Positions 50,640 to 61,879 of a DNA stretch of 64,000 nucleotides are shown piece by piece (position 1 is the first letter of the stretch; each line of letters opens with the position of its first letter). The notes under the pieces were generated by a model. The model had not been told where the DNA came from. It saw only the letters and a list, made by a program, of their open reading frames with translations, and searched no databases. A program made the translations under genes and the position numbers. This DNA is from Pratylenchus scribneri (Eukaryota; Nematoda; Chromadorea; Rhabditida; Pratylenchidae): contig JAQSEB010000168.1 in assembly GCA_030063045.1 (NCBI GenBank), positions 62,001-126,000 of the forward strand, written 5' to 3'.

Positions 50640-51110
50640 GTTTTGGGTCAATTGGGTGTCTCTCAATGCCCATTGTCTTGCCCAGATGCGCTCGACCCTG
50701 GCCCATTTAGCGCTTGCCTTAAATTGTTAGGGTCTTTTTCGTATAAAATTTGTGTCCAATTCGGCGCCTATTGCCTAGCCCAAATGCGCGCGCCCACTTT
50801 GGCCCATTTAGCGCAGGCCTTAAATTGTTGAGGTTGGAATTTAAAGATTTATAGGGATGAAATTATGCTATAGATGAGGGAATTGAGGGATAAAAATTAA
50901 AATGGAAAATAAAAGATTTAGAGGAAAAAAATATTGGGTAATTTGAGGAGGACTTTTTCCATTCAATTCGATCACCCTCAACTTTCAAGTAATTCATCCT
51001 TTTACCTCCTCTCTTTATTTGGGCATTGGGAGAAAAAATTGATGGCCAAAATTCATTTCGGTGGAAAGTAAAATTAGAGTTTTGCTTGATCACTCCCCAC
51101 CCAAAAATCA
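50640..51110. repeat. Repeat of the type found 5' of P2
   Basis: TTTATTTGGGCATTGG, GATTTAGAGGAAAAAAATATT and a CGCGCGCCC block resemble the 31980-33250 units and the 61880-64000 region. Probably part of the duplicated 5' flank of the P genes. Confidence 0.6.
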
Positions 51111-51318
51111 TTCACTTTCAAATTTCCAGAGTGACGACCATCCCATTTTATTATTTATTGTTGACAAATTCGGCTGTCTTTCCTCTATCGTCATTCCAAA
51201 AAATGGACCAAATTATTTCTCCAATATCATTTCCAAAAAAAGGAATTTCCACTCACCATTTAATTTGTTAATTTCCCCTAAATTAAATCTTTTGGTATAT
51301 TCATATTCCCCTTTTCAA

Positions 51319-54300
51319 ATGTGTTCCCGACAACCCCTACTAACATTTTTGTTGATTTTGGCCACTTTTTGGTTGAATTTTTATTTCGTTTCTGCAACAT
51401 TTTCGTCTGCTTCCAAAATGAACTCAAAGCCGAGTAATTTTCAAAATATAATTAATTGAATTTTAGATATAATGTATATGACTGCCATATGGATATTAAT
51501 AGATTTAATTAATATCACAAAATACTATAATATTACTTCTTAATTAATAAAAATTGAAGATATTAGACATGATATTTAATTTTTTGGAAATTAATGGGTT
51601 TTATTGGTTTATCCTAGACCATAGCTAATTGATAAATCCCGTCAAGAAGCATCTTGATTATGTTTTCGGCTTTGGTTTAATCAATTCTAAAACATAGTTT
51701 TAAACCAAAAGCCAAAATATGGCTTAAACCGTTTAATATTCTTTAATTTTTGATTAAACCATGACAAATTATATAGCCTTCAATGCATCTTGACCGGTCT
51801 ATCTAATTAGATATATGGTTTGTGAATGTAGAACAAACCTTTAAATTTTATTTTGGCTTTATGTATTTTTCTCGACATACTAAATATTTTCCTTTTAGAT
51901 ATGTCTAACGCTTCCGGCATTTTGAGACAATCTGGCAGAGTTAAAACTCAGCCTAGAGGAAATTTATCAGTGCTAACACAATTGAACTTTCCCTCACTTT
52001 CGACCAAATCGATCATGAAAAGCCATAATCCAATGGCATCCGGCTTTACACATCATTTTCAAATGCTCTTAAAAAAGCAGCAAGGAAAAGATTTGATCGT
52101 GACAAAAGCAAAGGCGAATTCAGCACCGGATGAATCAGATTCATCGGACTTGGAAGAATGGGATCCGCCCGGATTTGGAATTGGTTGGCAATTTCCAAAT
52201 CAATGGTTTAATAGTAGGAGAAATCAATTGAAGAAATGGAATGATGGGGAAGTGACCAATGAATTTGACGACGAAGATAAAGGTACTCTATTAGAAACTC
52301 CGAGGCTTATTAATTTCGGAGAAACACTAAAAGGGGGCTTTAATAAAGAATTTACGGTATGTCTATTAAATATTGTCAAACAAAATTATAAAAGAAATTA
52401 ATTTATAAAATGCTTAATTAACATAAAGTAACTAATGAAAATGAATATGAGTACCCGGCCCCCGAGCAGTTATTATAGTCCAACTCTATAGTTTAAAAAG
52501 AAAATAAGTAATTTGGGTATGCAATTGCAATATCCTATTCTAAATGTCCTTGAAAAAGTTGCTTATCTGATTTTTAAATATTTAAAAACAATAAATAAAA
52601 TAAATGTATTTTCATCGAAAAATTTGGTTTATTGCATTTAAAGAAATGTAACTTTTTTTAAAGATTATTAAATGCTAGTGTAAAAATAGTAAATTAGTAC
52701 ATGTATCTATGGGCTTTTCAATAGTATATCAATTATTTTAATATATTATTTCTTTGTTGAGTTATGGTTATGAGTTAAAAATTAATACAGATCAATCAGC
52801 AATACTCATATAAATTAAATATAATAATTCAGCTCTTATTAAAATTATTAAAATTAAAAAATACTTTAAAATGAAATAAAAGGAGGTCATGAAAAATTTT
52901 TTCCTGATTTGAATGTGATTTTATCAAATATACAAAAAGTCAGGGTGGTGGCCCGAAGGGCAGTGCCAATTCTACACAAATTCCTACAAAGAATGCGATC
53001 CGGTGTGACATCAGCTGAAATTGCCTACCAAGAACATAGGGAATTAATGCATGAGGATTTCGCAAATTTAAATGACATTTTGGATTTACTCTTATTTTAT
53101 GGGGATTTTAACAAGAATGAACGAATTGTTAACAAGCAGTGAGTTTTGAGGGGAAAGACTCTTTTGAGTATTTGGCCTATATATCACAGCAATATATTTA
53201 ATGATAAATACAAATTTAAAACCATTTGATTAAGCTATTTTTATAGAGCTTTTTGATATTAAATTGATATATCAAATATAAGTGTTCAAAAAGTTATGGC
53301 CAAAAAAAAAACAAATTTAAATATCCTTTTTTAATTTTTATCATATGGAGGAAGGGATGATGCATTTGGACTATATCTCAACAATTTTTAATTCCATTAA
53401 TAAAACTTCCAAATCATTGAATTAAGCTCTTCCTAGAGAATATTTTTATATCAAAATATTTGGTTATAAGTTTTTAGGCCAAAATGGTGATAAAAAAATG
53501 AAAGCTACCAAATTTTGAACTTTGTCAATTCTATTAAATCCATTAATTCTTTCTTTAATTAATTTAGCCTAATCAGAGCTATATAATGTTAATAGATATA
53601 TTAAACTATAAGTTAATATTAAGTTGAAAAATTATTCAAATTTATCCGAGTAATTAAATATACATTGTTAGAATGGAAAGATTACAAGTTTTTATTTTTA
53701 ATATTTTTATCTTTATAATAGTGCCACCGATGCGGCCTTTGCCCATGTTATTCTGTATTTGCTGAACCAAAACAAAATATTATGCAGTGAAGCAATGAAA
53801 TTACAAAGAGAAAAGTATGCAAATTTTTTTTAAAATTCCACCAAGCCTATAATAAATTTAGCTTAATTTCATCTATTATTAGACTATCCCCTCTAAGATA
53901 AACCCCTTCTAATAGTAATCCCTTGGCGAGTTAGAAAAATAATAGCCCCTTCCTTATAATAATTGACCCATTTTCTCTAATAATAGTCATATTTCTAAAT
54001 AATAGCTTATTTTTGATGATTTTTAAGGGGAAAAATTACTAAAATATGAATTTTTGTCCCTTTTAGTGGAGGGTCTCTGAAAAATAGTAGTCCTAGGGAC
54101 ATAATAGAGGAATTACGGTAGATTTTTGATATCTTTACTCTTTTCTAAAGCTTCGTAACGTAAATTAATTATGAATGAAATATCCAAAATTTAAGCAAAG
54201 AAAAATAAGGGAAAAAAATTATTTGAATTTTTTATTTTATTAAACATTTTTTATGTTAATTTTCAGTATTGAAGAAAATGAAAATGGAATTAAAATGAAT

Positions 54301-55293
54301 GACGAATTAGAAAAAAGAAGATTAAAAGTGACCAAAGATATGCTAAATTATTTATATTGGCCCAATTTTGTAAAGCAAGTTGAATGGTTGAATTGGCACA
54401 ATTTGGGCGGGCAAAATTTTGAGGAAAATCTCCAAAAAATGGCCGAAATATTCGAAAATGCATTGAAATTTTATGAAATAGATTTGTTGTGGGATGAATT
54501 GGAAAGGAATCAGGAAGTGTTGAAGAATATTGAGCAGACAAAAAATCGATTGAAAGCAACAGAAAAATGTAATAAATATATTTTTAAATATTTAAAAGAC
54601 ATGGGCCAATTCTTTTGACCATATCCCCAGAAGGAAGCAGCCAATTAGTGAAGGCATTATGCCATTTGAAAGCACTAAATATCTTTTAAAAAGTGGTTTT
54701 CCTAATTTTTGAAAATATTAATAATTTGTAAAATAAGCATAGCTTTTCCTCCAAAAATTAGCATTTATAATTTGGTTGCCTAAAGTCGGTTTTACAAACT
54801 TATCGATTTTCAAATCAATTTTCGATTTTTGTTAAATGTTGGTTTTCGATTCGGTTTCTCCTATTTTCAATTTTTTAAACAAATATTCCTAATTTCAATT
54901 TTAAATAGCATTGATTTTCATAAACCGAAACCGACTTTGATTAATCCTAGTTAATTATACTTAAAGATATTTATTATTTTCTGTGAAAGATTTCATAAAA
55001 TTTATGAATTGTAAGATTATAGACACTTGTGGCTTTCCAAAGATTTATTATCTTCCCAAATTGGTTGCTTGTTTCTTGAGTTATAGAGAATAGACTAATA
55101 AAATTTATACTGATATCTAATTGATGATATCAATATTTTTCCCCACTTTTAATTATTTTTTAACCATTCTATAGTTCTAATAAATTTGGCAAAAATCTTG
55201 AATGCCGCTGACGAATTGAGTCGAGAAAAAAGGGGAAAGATCACGGTGGAAATGTTCAAAGATTTGTTGGAATCCATTGGCCATTGTTTTTGA
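51319..55293 (+). CDS. Secreted cluster protein P3 (copy 3)
   Basis: Six phased exons matching P2: 51319-51433, 51899-52282, 52883-53138, 53722-53814, 54267-54568, 55175-55293; 422 residues. Signal peptide LLTFLLILATFWLNFYFVSA. Shared with P2: (R/I)VKT(Q/R)PR, LNFPS-like start, KANSAPDESDSSD, DPPGFGIGWQFPNQW, FLQRMRSGVTSAEIAYQEH, ATDAAFA, then WLNWHNLGGQNF and MAEIFENALKFYEIDL, and C-terminal LLESIGHCF. Exon 3 is about 36 residues shorter than in P2 because the Lys/Glu-rich part is reduced. The frame is intact and every splice site is GT-AG. Upstream DNA shares TTTTGGTATATTCATATTCC-like sequence with P2. Function unknown; secretion is inferred from the signal peptide. Confidence 0.82.
51600..51850. 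mobile_element. Palindromic intron element, copy without expanded centre
   Basis: GTTTATCCTAGACCATAGC at the left, GTAGAACAAACCTTTAAA at the right, in P3 intron 1. The halves include GTCAAGAAGCATCTTGATTA and CAATGCATCTTGACCGG. Confidence 0.6.
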
Positions 55294-55996
55294 GGCAGAG
55301 ATGGAAGTGGTGGAGGATTTCTTGAAAATATTCCATATTTCTAAATTTTTTATCATTTATTTTTTAAATTTTTATAAAAATTGAATGTTAGAAATGAAAA
55401 GAATGATTTATATATTTTTTGATAAATTTTATGATAGGAGGAAATTTCAGTAGGCCCATTTTATTACTTGGGTGTTGGGTCGAAATGGTGGAGGTGGAGG
55501 ATATTATTATAAATTATTCCATATTTCTAAATTTTTTATCATTTATTTTTAAAATTTTCCATAAAAATTAAATGTTAAATTAAAACAATGATTTTATATT
55601 TTTTATATATTTTTTGATAAATTTGGTAACGAAGGTAGACTCATTTTATATTGGGTCATTTTTTTGGCCATTACTAAACAAGGAAGCAACCAATTAGTGA
55701 ATACCATTTGAAAACCAAAAGTGACTTCCATAATTTAGTTTTTTTAATTTTTTAAATTCCAACTTTAAAAAATGTTATTTTTCTTTGAGTTTAATAAAAC
55801 TTTATTTATTGAAGAAAAGATGTTTTGTACAAATTGTTTTATGGTCTCAAAAATTAAATCTGCCGCTTTTTAGAGGATATTTAGAAATATCAAAAGGCAT
55901 ATTTTCTTTCCCGAATTGATTGTTCCATTGTTGGAACTATATGACCAAAAGAATGGCTGAAATCAAATCAAATCATAGCTCTTTCGTATTTCTTAT
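55294..55996. other. P3 3' flank, cut by the LTR element
   Basis: Two tandem copies of a short 3' segment (TTCTAAATTTTTTATCATTTA at about 55348 and 55531, each followed by TTTTTGATAAATTT). Then ATATGACCAAAAGAATGGC leads into the insertion point. No coding signal. Confidence 0.6.
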
Positions 55997-56350
55997 TGTT
56001 ATGGATCAAACCCTCGATTTTTCCCCATTCCCTTTTGGATTGTCCCAGGCCATTTTCCTTGGCCGACTCCCCCTTTCAATTCCCCATTTCAATATTTTGG
56101 CCCCGCCTCCCAAGTCGGGAACGGCCATTCCCGGCCAGACTTGGATGGCTTTCATTCATTCTTATGTCCTAGTTTTAGTCCCAGCTTTTTACTGCCCCAA
56201 CGGTTACGGCTTCGGCCGGGACCGAAGGGTCTAGGCTTGTCCCTTCCCCATTCCCGTAATATTATTTAAATGCTGCTTTTAATTGCTAAATAAATTTTAT
56301 GCTTCAACTTTATTTTGGGAATGGGGTTCTTTAAAACCAAAGGGATAAAA
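55997..56350 (+). repeat. 5' LTR
   Basis: Starts TGTTATGGATC and ends AAAGGGATAAAA just before the primer-binding site. Differs from the 3' LTR at only two places (about 56013 C/T and 56118 G/A). An internal AAATAAATTTT near 56286 may act in polyadenylation. A 77-105-codon open frame through it is incidental. Confidence 0.95.
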
Positions 56351-56370
56351 TGGTGCCCCGAGTGAGGATC
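56351..56370 (+). promoter_or_regulatory. tRNA primer-binding site
   Basis: TGGTGCCCCGAGTGAGGATC directly follows the LTR and starts with TGG, complementary to a tRNA CCA end. The tRNA species was not determined. Confidence 0.85.
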
Positions 56371-59104
56371 AAAGTGTGAGGTGAGGATCAACGAATGAGG
56401 ATCGTCCGAGTGAGGAGCGATGAGTGAGGAATAATTGCGAAGATCACAAGTGAGGAAGATGAATGAGGATTGATTGTGAGGATTGAAGAACTTCATCGAA
56501 TTACTCAGCGAGCGAAAAATATTTCCTTTTTCCCAAAAATTTGGCAAATGCTGCCGAACATTGATGAATCAGGATGAGATGATGATGTGATGACATAAAT
56601 GTGATGATGATGATGACAAAGATGGCGATGAAGAACCGATGACCCCACTACTGTTTCATCAATGGTCAGCGCAACATTTATCAAATTTTTGAAGCGAAAA
56701 TTGATGACCCTCCCGGCAACCTTTTTCCCAAATTTTTCCCTTCTAAAATTGACAAAAGAATGGATGACCGAAAAATGCCTCTTAGGAAAATTAACAATTA
56801 TGGCATCCCTCCTTTTTCAATTTTCATCTCCTAGTCCCAGTTTTGTGAACATTTTTACCCATTTTCCATTGAATAATCCAAATCCAAAGTGAATGTTGAT
56901 GACAATGATTTGATTAATGAGGTTCCATAAATAAGTTCCAAATTTTCGAAAGAAAAATTTGATGATGATGACCCTTTCTCCAAATTCAATGCGATGATTG
57001 GAAGTGTCATGAAGATTGGCGAAGTGAATGATGGACAAGGAAAATGGCAAATTAATTAACAATGTCCAAAATTATGATTGAATTGTAAGGAATGAAGGAA
57101 GATTCTGCAAAATTTGAGGGAAGAAGTGATGAAAAATGAGATTGGATGAGAGGAAAAGAGAAAAGACCATATTAAAGCAAATTAATTGAACAAAATCAGA
57201 AAAAATATGAATAAGAAGGACAATTGCGATTAGAAATTTGGGATTGAACCAATTTCATTCTTTCCACTCTGATTTGTTCCCAATTCCCATTCCCATCATA
57301 TCGCAATTTCAATGCTACAGTATCCCATTCCCCCACCATCCCCGTGCTTATTTGGAAGGATTTCTGGCCTGTGCGCACCGGGGGGTTTTCCACATAGGCC
57401 CCATGCTGGCAAACAACCGAAGTGACAAGGAAGTGGCGCCGCTTTGTAGCAAGGCCCTCAGGGGATTATAAAAAAAAAAGGGTGAAAGTTGATGGATGTG
57501 GATGGTGTCTGAGGAAAGACGGTGCCAGCCAATTGCCGCGAAGGATTAAAGGAGAATTGGGCCATTTTTTGGCAAAAATTTTGTGATGGATTGTGGGCGC
57601 GGAACAAAAACAAATGCCCACGGGAGTTGAGAAGATTGTAGGAATTTTGCAAAATGAAGGATAAATTTTGGCCAAAAACAAAAATGGAAAGGACGAATGA
57701 GAGTGAGGGGGAAGCAAAAATTGTGGAAAACAAAGGGAATACGAACGGAATTGAGGGACTGAAAGGCAAAAATCAAATTGAATGGAAAAGCAGATATTCA
57801 AAAGATAAAGTTTTGACAAAAAAAAAATTGGAAAAAAACAATTGAGTGGATGAGAATGAAATTATTGGCTCGACCCATAGGGATGGAAAATATTTCAAAT
57901 GAAAAATGGAAAGTGAATTAATGAGAGAAAAAAAACTAAATTGATGGAAAACAATTTGAAAAGCAAATTAATAACTTGGAGAAGAAATGGAGAAAAGGGA
58001 TCAAATTTTGAATAAAATTGAGAGCATCTAAAATTTGAAAAATTGAAAGGAAAATTGAATCAACTGATTGAAAGGATTGATTGAGGACCAATTCAAAAGA
58101 AATGAATATCTTAATGAGGAATTGGATGAAGAATTGGTAAAAAAGAAAGATGCGAAGAAATGTTAAAATTTGGATAAATTGAGCGAAGAAATTCGAGATT
58201 TTAAGGAGAAATTGATTCAATTAAAACAACGAAGGACGGATTGAAGCCGATGTCATGGCTTGAAGGGAAATTGTAAAAACCGTGAATTTACCAAAAATTG
58301 GGAATTGTATTGAGAAAGCAGAATGGTGAAAAGTGAAGAAACTGAGTTGAAAGCGAAAAGAATTAAGGGACCGACCAAAAGTGATAATTGGAAAAAGATT
58401 TGTGATTTCTGATTGTCCAGTCCAAAAAAAGGAAGAAGGATTGATCACCCAACTTCCCAGATGTCCAAAAAAAAATCAAAGTTTATTTCGCAAACAATGC
58501 CCTCCCCAATATAAAAAATAAATTATAATGACGTGCACGTACAATAATACATAATCCAATAATATAATTTGGCCGTGGGTAGGATGGTTGCCAACCGTCT
58601 TGAATGAGTGGTACCCTCACCAAGACGGGTGATGAATGATGATAAATTACTTTAAAAAAATATTTTTATGGTAACCAAGCCCTCACATTTATTTTTGGCC
58701 TCAAGAGAATACTTAAAAAATATGATGAATTACATTGTTTTGCCGGATCCGGAAAGATTGGAGGGCAGGAACTAACGAATAGCTTTGGAATTTAGGACAA
58801 AAATTTTCGACAGTGATGGATTGGAATAGCCAAAATGCCAGGAAGAATACGGTGGAAAAGGAGCTTTTAAGATGAGGAAAAAATGTGAAAGGACCCATTC
58901 CCGGAGAAACGGCAGTCCCGAAGTTTTCTTTCTACGCCAAAATTTATTCAATCGGAGCAAAATTTCGTAAAAATTTGAATTTGGCCAAACAAATTTTTTT
59001 TCTTAATTTTCCTTTGAACTTGTCTGGATTAGAAATTGGACTTGAAGTGAGGCTGAATTTGGAAAGATTGAATTTAATTTGGTGAGGAAATTACACAATT
59101 GTAG

Positions 59105-59899
59105 ATGGAGAGGAGGAAGGAAGAGCATAGAGGGATGAGAAAGACTCAACTTTCTGAATTGGCCCAAATGGAGGACCTCCAAAGGCGAATGAGTGAATTG
59201 GAATTGGAGGCAAGTCGATTGAAGCGAGATATTGCTGCGCATCAAAAGGATGAATCGTCGAAAAAAGAAATAAAGGAGAGAGCTGCGAATGAGAGAAAAA
59301 AAGAGAATGAGAAAATTCGGAATGATTTCTATCATAATAAGGGAAATTTCGATCGGCCAAATCCAATTAGAAAAAATTGTCGAGAAGGTCAATTTAATTT
59401 GCAAAGAGGTCAGCCAAATGGGCAAGGAGGCCGCCAATGGCAAAACAGGAATTACGTATTCCATGGACGAGGAAATCAACGAGGAAGAGGAGGAATGAAT
59501 CCAAATTCCAATTTCAGACAAAACACTTTTCGAAATTTTGAACAAAATAAGCTAAATCGGCCAGGGAATCGAAACAATCGAAATAATCCCAACTTGAATC
59601 CAATTACCAAATCCAGATGGCAGCCACTGACCAATCAAAACCATCGTGTCAATGGTGTGGTTGGCTTCCCATATTTTTGCCTTGTTGCAATTCTTGGGAT
59701 GATGTGTTTACCGATGATGAATGGACAAGATTTGATTGATCAAACAAAAACTGAGGAAAATCATGATGGCATTTTTCTAAAATTGAATGTTTGTGATTTG
59801 TTGGAAAGTAAGAGATCAAAGTCTCAAGAAGTGCTTCTCGTTATCCCGATTCGATTGCCGAAGTTTTCAAAAACACCGATATCGTTCATTGATTGCTAG
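59105..59899 (+). CDS. Gag-like frame of the LTR element
   Basis: 264 codons. An N-terminal coiled coil (MEDLQRRMSELELEASRLKR) is followed by an Arg/Asn/Gly-rich nucleic-acid-binding stretch (GRGNQRGRGGMNPNSNFRQN). Near residue 190 comes a hydrophobic segment (FPYFCLVAILGMMCLPMMNG) resembling a signal or membrane anchor, unusual after a gag tail and perhaps joined from an envelope-like frame. The frame then ends. Read as a rearranged remnant. Confidence 0.6.
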   Translation: MERRKEEHRGMRKTQLSELAQMEDLQRRMSELELEASRLKRDIAAHQKDESSKKEIKERAANERKKENEKIRNDFYHNKGNFDRPNPIRKNCREGQFNLQRGQPNGQGGRQWQNRNYVFHGRGNQRGRGGMNPNSNFRQNTFRNFEQNKLNRPGNRNNRNNPNLNPITKSRWQPLTNQNHRVNGVVGFPYFCLVAILGMMCLPMMNGQDLIDQTKTEENHDGIFLKLNVCDLLESKRSKSQEVLLVIPIRLPKFSKTPISFIDC

Positions 59900-60073
59900 G
59901 CTATTCATTAGAAATGGAATTTTGTGGAAAATGATCGACAATTCAACCATGACAAAACTTTCTGGAAAGATTTGGGCATTAGTGATGGTCAACAAACGTG
60001 AATTTCGATGGATTGAAATAAAGTGTCGAAGGGTGGAAAAAAAGGATGAAAAGGATTTGATGAGATTCTCCAA

Positions 60074-61300
60074 ATGGATGATCATTGCTTTCATCGTTTC
60101 GCGAACATAATTCTTTGCATTATTTATCGGAAAGAAATTAGCATCAGAATGAAATTTGTGAAATTTGTATTGAATTTTCTTATCCGAATATTTGGAAGAT
60201 TGAAAAAGCGAAGAGATTTTACATTGACTCAACTCCAATCGGAGGAAATTATGATGAGAAGAAGATGCATTCTACCTTCGGCTCCAATAGAGGAACTTCT
60301 GGATCAAGAAATAACGCTGTCGCATCTACCTGAAGTTTGCGCCATAAGCGGACAGAGGGAAAGACCATTGCTTGACACTAGAAGCGATTTGACGTTTGTT
60401 GGAGGAATTGCCGAAAGATTTGGAGAAGAAATTAACAAAGTAGACTGCCCAAATGGTCTCACAGCGAATTGCCAATTGATGAAATTCAAGGAAACAGCTT
60501 TTGCTGAGATTGAAATTGGTCATTTCAAAATCAAATTCTCAGTATTTAACTACATTGACGAAAGCTGCTCAAATAACTATATTTTTGGTAGTGATCTGAT
60601 GAAGAAAATCGATGAAGAATGGGAATGTGAAGAAATAGGACTCAATTTCAAGGAGAAGAAATTTCGAATTGGAGGCATTACTTTCCGAATGATTTTGGTT
60701 GATGTTGTCGATGAATGTGAGAAGGAAGTATCGAACGATGGCGAAAATCTGATGACGGAGAATACTAATACCGATGATAATGAACAAAGTGAAAGGCAAT
60801 TCAAATCAAACACAGATGAGGAATCGGATGATGAGAAAAGTGATTCTGATGTGGAAGTGATATCTATTTTGAGCAATATCTCATTGAAAGAAATGCGAAA
60901 TAATTGGGAAAATGAAGTGAAAGAAAGATTGGAGGAAAGAGACAAAGGGAAAGGCGATTCAACGAGCATCAATCGAGGAATAACATTGGACGATTTTCAA
61001 AAAATAAATGAGAAAATGAATGAAAAGCACCGAATGTTCAGTGACGGAAATCTAACAGGGAAAAACGAGATTCAAAACCGATTGAACCAAAATTTTGTCG
61101 AGAGGAAACATTTCAAATTCGAGGCGAACAAAAGCCAGGAAGTGAATTCAAGTGAACGAGAAAGAAAGGCAATTAAGCGAAAAGCTGATGAAAAGATGCA
61201 CACCAATTTCACTAAGGAAGATCAAGATAGTGAACTTGATGATGAAGGAATTAACATCAGAAATGCAAAGAAGGAAAAGTTCGAGAAAGGAAAACAATAG
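60074..61300 (+). CDS. Aspartic-protease-like frame of the LTR element, active-site change
   Basis: 408 codons. After a hydrophobic/basic segment (FVLNFLIRIFGRLKKRR) the middle resembles a retropepsin: RPLLDTRSDLTFV where the family has DT-Gly-S/A, then IFGSDLMKKI like the (I/L)LGxDxL motif. The codon at 60380-60382 is AGA (Arg) where the catalytic loop needs Gly, so activity is unlikely. The C-terminal 170 residues are acidic and charged (DEESDDEKSDSDVEV). The start Met is uncertain. No polymerase follows. Confidence 0.6.
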   Translation: MDDHCFHRFANIILCIIYRKEISIRMKFVKFVLNFLIRIFGRLKKRRDFTLTQLQSEEIMMRRRCILPSAPIEELLDQEITLSHLPEVCAISGQRERPLLDTRSDLTFVGGIAERFGEEINKVDCPNGLTANCQLMKFKETAFAEIEIGHFKIKFSVFNYIDESCSNNYIFGSDLMKKIDEEWECEEIGLNFKEKKFRIGGITFRMILVDVVDECEKEVSNDGENLMTENTNTDDNEQSERQFKSNTDEESDDEKSDSDVEVISILSNISLKEMRNNWENEVKERLEERDKGKGDSTSINRGITLDDFQKINEKMNEKHRMFSDGNLTGKNEIQNRLNQNFVERKHFKFEANKSQEVNSSERERKAIKRKADEKMHTNFTKEDQDSELDDEGINIRNAKKEKFEKGKQ

Positions 61301-61512
61301 GGCAAAGACCCAATGAAAAACGCTTTCGCTTTTAGTCGCCAATTTTCAAGCCATTCTCCGACAAATTCATTTTTCCCCGATCAAAACACACTCGAAAACT
61401 TCACATGACGTCCGAAGGACAAATCGCCACCCACACGCCATCATTTTTTTGCGCACCACGATCAATTTGCCCGACCCAGCCATTGAAATATGAGCGAGGG
61501 CGCTCATTTGCC

Positions 61513-61525
61513 AAAAGAAGAGGAG
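61513..61525 (+). promoter_or_regulatory. Polypurine tract
   Basis: AAAAGAAGAGGAG lies directly before the 3' LTR, as needed for plus-strand priming. Confidence 0.85.
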
Positions 61526-61879
61526 TGTTATGGATCAAACCTTCGATTTTTCCCCATTCCCTTTTGGATTGTCCCAGGCCATTTTCCTTGGCCGACTCCC
61601 CCTTTCAATTCCCCATTTCAATATTTTGGCCCCGCCTCCCAAGTCGAGAACGGCCATTCCCGGCCAGACTTGGATGGCTTTCATTCATTCTTATGTCCTA
61701 GTTTTAGTCCCAGCTTTTTACTGCCCCAACGGTTACGGCTTCGGCCGGGACCGAAGGGTCTAGGCTTGTCCCTTCCCCATTCCCGTAATATTATTTAAAT
61801 GCTGCTTTTAATTGCTAAATAAATTTTATGCTTCAACTTTATTTTGGGAATGGGGTTCTTTAAAACCAAAGGGATAAAA
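61526..61879 (+). repeat. 3' LTR
   Basis: Same 354-bp length as the 5' LTR and differing at two bases. Followed by the target duplication CTTAT and then the continuation of the P3 3' flank. Confidence 0.95.

Larger units (their letters stand above)
55997..61879 (+). mobile_element. LTR retrotransposon, non-autonomous, recent insertion
   Basis: Bounded by 354-bp direct repeats (55997-56350, 61526-61879) and a 5-bp duplication CTTAT (55992-55996, 61880-61884). A primer-binding site follows the 5' LTR and a polypurine tract precedes the 3' LTR. The interior has two frames, a basic gag-like protein and one with an aspartic-protease-like segment. There are no reverse transcriptase, RNase H or integrase motifs. 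The region 56370-59100 is A/G-rich with decayed frames. The near-identical LTRs with a disabled interior suggest mobilisation by an autonomous relative elsewhere. Confidence 0.93.

Noticed and set aside
54780..54950. Possible TIR element with AAAGTCGGTTT ends
   Set aside because: The inverted ends are visible, but no 8-bp or other target duplication could be matched, so it is not listed as a feature.
55920..56234. 104-codon frame also seen near 61530-61763
   Set aside because: Its shared part is simply the LTR; both copies stop inside the LTR and begin in unrelated sequence.
57458..57819. Minus-strand frames of 76-117 codons inside the LTR element
   Set aside because: Three overlapping frames over A/G-rich decayed plus-strand sequence; Phe/Pro/Ser-rich antisense shadow.
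59003..59545. 180-codon minus-strand frame
   Set aside because: Antisense of the gag-like frame with its coiled coil and Arg/Gly stretch; no independent signal.
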